Part shown: positions 63,487-64,000 of the stretch, piece after piece
How positions within the stretch are numbered: the stretch's first letter is position 1
Layout: the number at the start of each line of letters is the position of its first letter
NCBI GenBank assembly: GCA_945888375.1
Contig: CAMCZZ010000012.1
Span: 1-64,000 of the forward strand
Direction of reading: 5' to 3'
Source of the DNA: Akkermansia muciniphila
GTDB lineage: Bacteria; Verrucomicrobiota; Verrucomicrobiia; Opitutales; Opitutaceae
Length of the DNA: 64,000 bases
Position numbers and translations under genes: made by a program
Notes under the pieces: model-generated
The model's input: only the letters and a program-made list of their open reading frames with translations
Told to the model about the DNA's origin: nothing
Database searches by the model: none

Positions 63487-64000
63487 CTAGGGAACGATTA
63501 GGTTTAGGCGGAAAAAACGGCGGGGGGCGGTGCCATCCGGCACGGGGGCATTTAGCTCGATCCGAGTGGCCTCGGCCCGAGGCAGGCCATCGGCCCCGGG
63601 GGGAGCCCAAGGGGACCAAGTGACCAAATCGGTGGAGGTTTCCAAGGACCACGCACGATCCGGTGGCAGCACAAAAACTACGGTAATCGCGGCCCTGCCG
63701 GCGGGGGCAGGGTTGATGGAAACATTCAACGAGCTGCCCGGATCAAGGGGACCGGTGTAGGAGATGAACTCGGCAAGGTTAGTCTGACCATCGCCATCGG
63801 GATCGGCGGTTTCGGCGCCTTCAACCGAGGTGGCGGAACCAAAGGTGGCGGTGCGCCAAGTGGTGTAGTCGGCACGCGCACCGAGGGCGGAGATCCACTC
63901 GGCAAGGAGGGCGATGCCGGAAGGATCCAGCTCGGAGGTGGCAAGCGGCGGCATGCGCGTGAAGCCGTTTTGCATCGAGACGCGGTTGTAGACAATCGAA
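63487..64000 (-). CDS. 3' part of a secreted protein with the C-terminal module (partial)
   Basis: The reading frame stays open to the window edge, giving the last 171 residues of a larger protein. It begins VYNRVSMQNGFTRMPPLAT and continues IALLAEWI, the end of a cytochrome-c-like or PQQ/sorbosone-dehydrogenase-type domain common in the PVC group. The C-terminal module then follows: TTWRTATFG, ADPDGDGQTNLAEFI, a beta-rich tail with WSLETSTDLVTWSPW, and RRFFRLNLIVP at the end. The first Met inside the window (63975) is probably internal. Confidence 0.7.
   Translation of the reverse strand, partial: SIVYNRVSMQNGFTRMPPLATSELDPSGIALLAEWISALGARADYTTWRTATFGSATSVEGAETADPDGDGQTNLAEFISYTGPLDPGSSLNVSINPAPAGRAAITVVFVLPPDRAWSLETSTDLVTWSPWAPPGADGLPRAEATRIELNAPVPDGTAPRRFFRLNLIVP

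Overview
The window looks like chromosomal DNA from a high-GC member of the Verrucomicrobiota, most likely Opitutaceae. Supporting signs are: a LexA whose own promoter carries a TGTTC-N4-GAACA box, prepilin-type DUF1559-like proteins, large secreted proteins built of autotransporter-associated beta-strand repeats, a C-terminal module of the type D-x-D-x-DG-x-x-NLLEYALG, and few clear Shine-Dalgarno sequences. No rRNA, tRNA or CRISPR array was seen, and the genus cannot be fixed from sequence alone.

Layout. 1-8.1 kb: arginine biosynthesis (argB>argD>argF>argG on the minus strand, argJ divergent) followed by PhoH. 8.1-12.1 kb: two hypothetical genes, then a 485-base non-coding stretch with DnaA boxes, phased GTCAC motifs and an AT-rich inverted repeat in front of dnaA, a candidate replication origin. 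12.2-19.9 kb: UvrD-type helicase, SWIM-SNF2 helicase, glycyl-tRNA synthetase, beta-carbonic anhydrase. 20-24.4 kb: hybrid histidine kinase and transketolase. 24.6-27.4 kb: rpsP-trmD-rplS (no rimM between them) and ychF. 27.4-32.8 kb: DUF4174 protein, sulfite reductase, lexA, a dispersed intergenic repeat, and a ParA-like ATPase translationally coupled to an unknown protein. 32.8-39.8 kb: YkgJ-type protein, DUF748/AsmA-like giant, peroxiredoxin, GH43 enzyme, CrcB, RsgA, YhbY. 39.9-46.8 kb: TonB-dependent receptor divergent from a pectate-lyase-like multidomain protein, sharing a 120-base control region. 46.8-53.6 kb: DUF2071, VTT/ATP-grasp fusion, NRDE protein, DinB, YHS protein, DoxX, a decayed ECF sigma/anti-sigma remnant, RsuA, PyrH. 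53.7-64 kb: a GH43 arabinanase-like protein, a DUF1559-like pseudopilin, a 1736-residue secreted adhesin-like protein, an AT-rich gap and the 3' part of a further secreted protein.

How the genes work together. The first half is mostly housekeeping: amino-acid synthesis, replication start, repair, translation. The second half adds plant-polysaccharide use: pectate lyase, two GH43 enzymes and a TonB-dependent receptor, with large surface or secreted repeat proteins.

Most interesting points: (1) four otherwise unrelated secreted proteins end in the same kind of C-terminal module (calcium-loop-like D-x-D-x-DG-x-x-NL motif, beta-rich tail, terminal RF-F/L-RL), which could be an undescribed sorting or anchoring signal; (2) a 103-base intergenic repeat in two copies at about 81% identity; (3) origin-like elements around dnaA and phoH; (4) a ParA-plus-unknown-partner pair; (5) a sigma/anti-sigma fusion pseudogene. 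All functions are read from sequence motifs and family knowledge; no searches were run.
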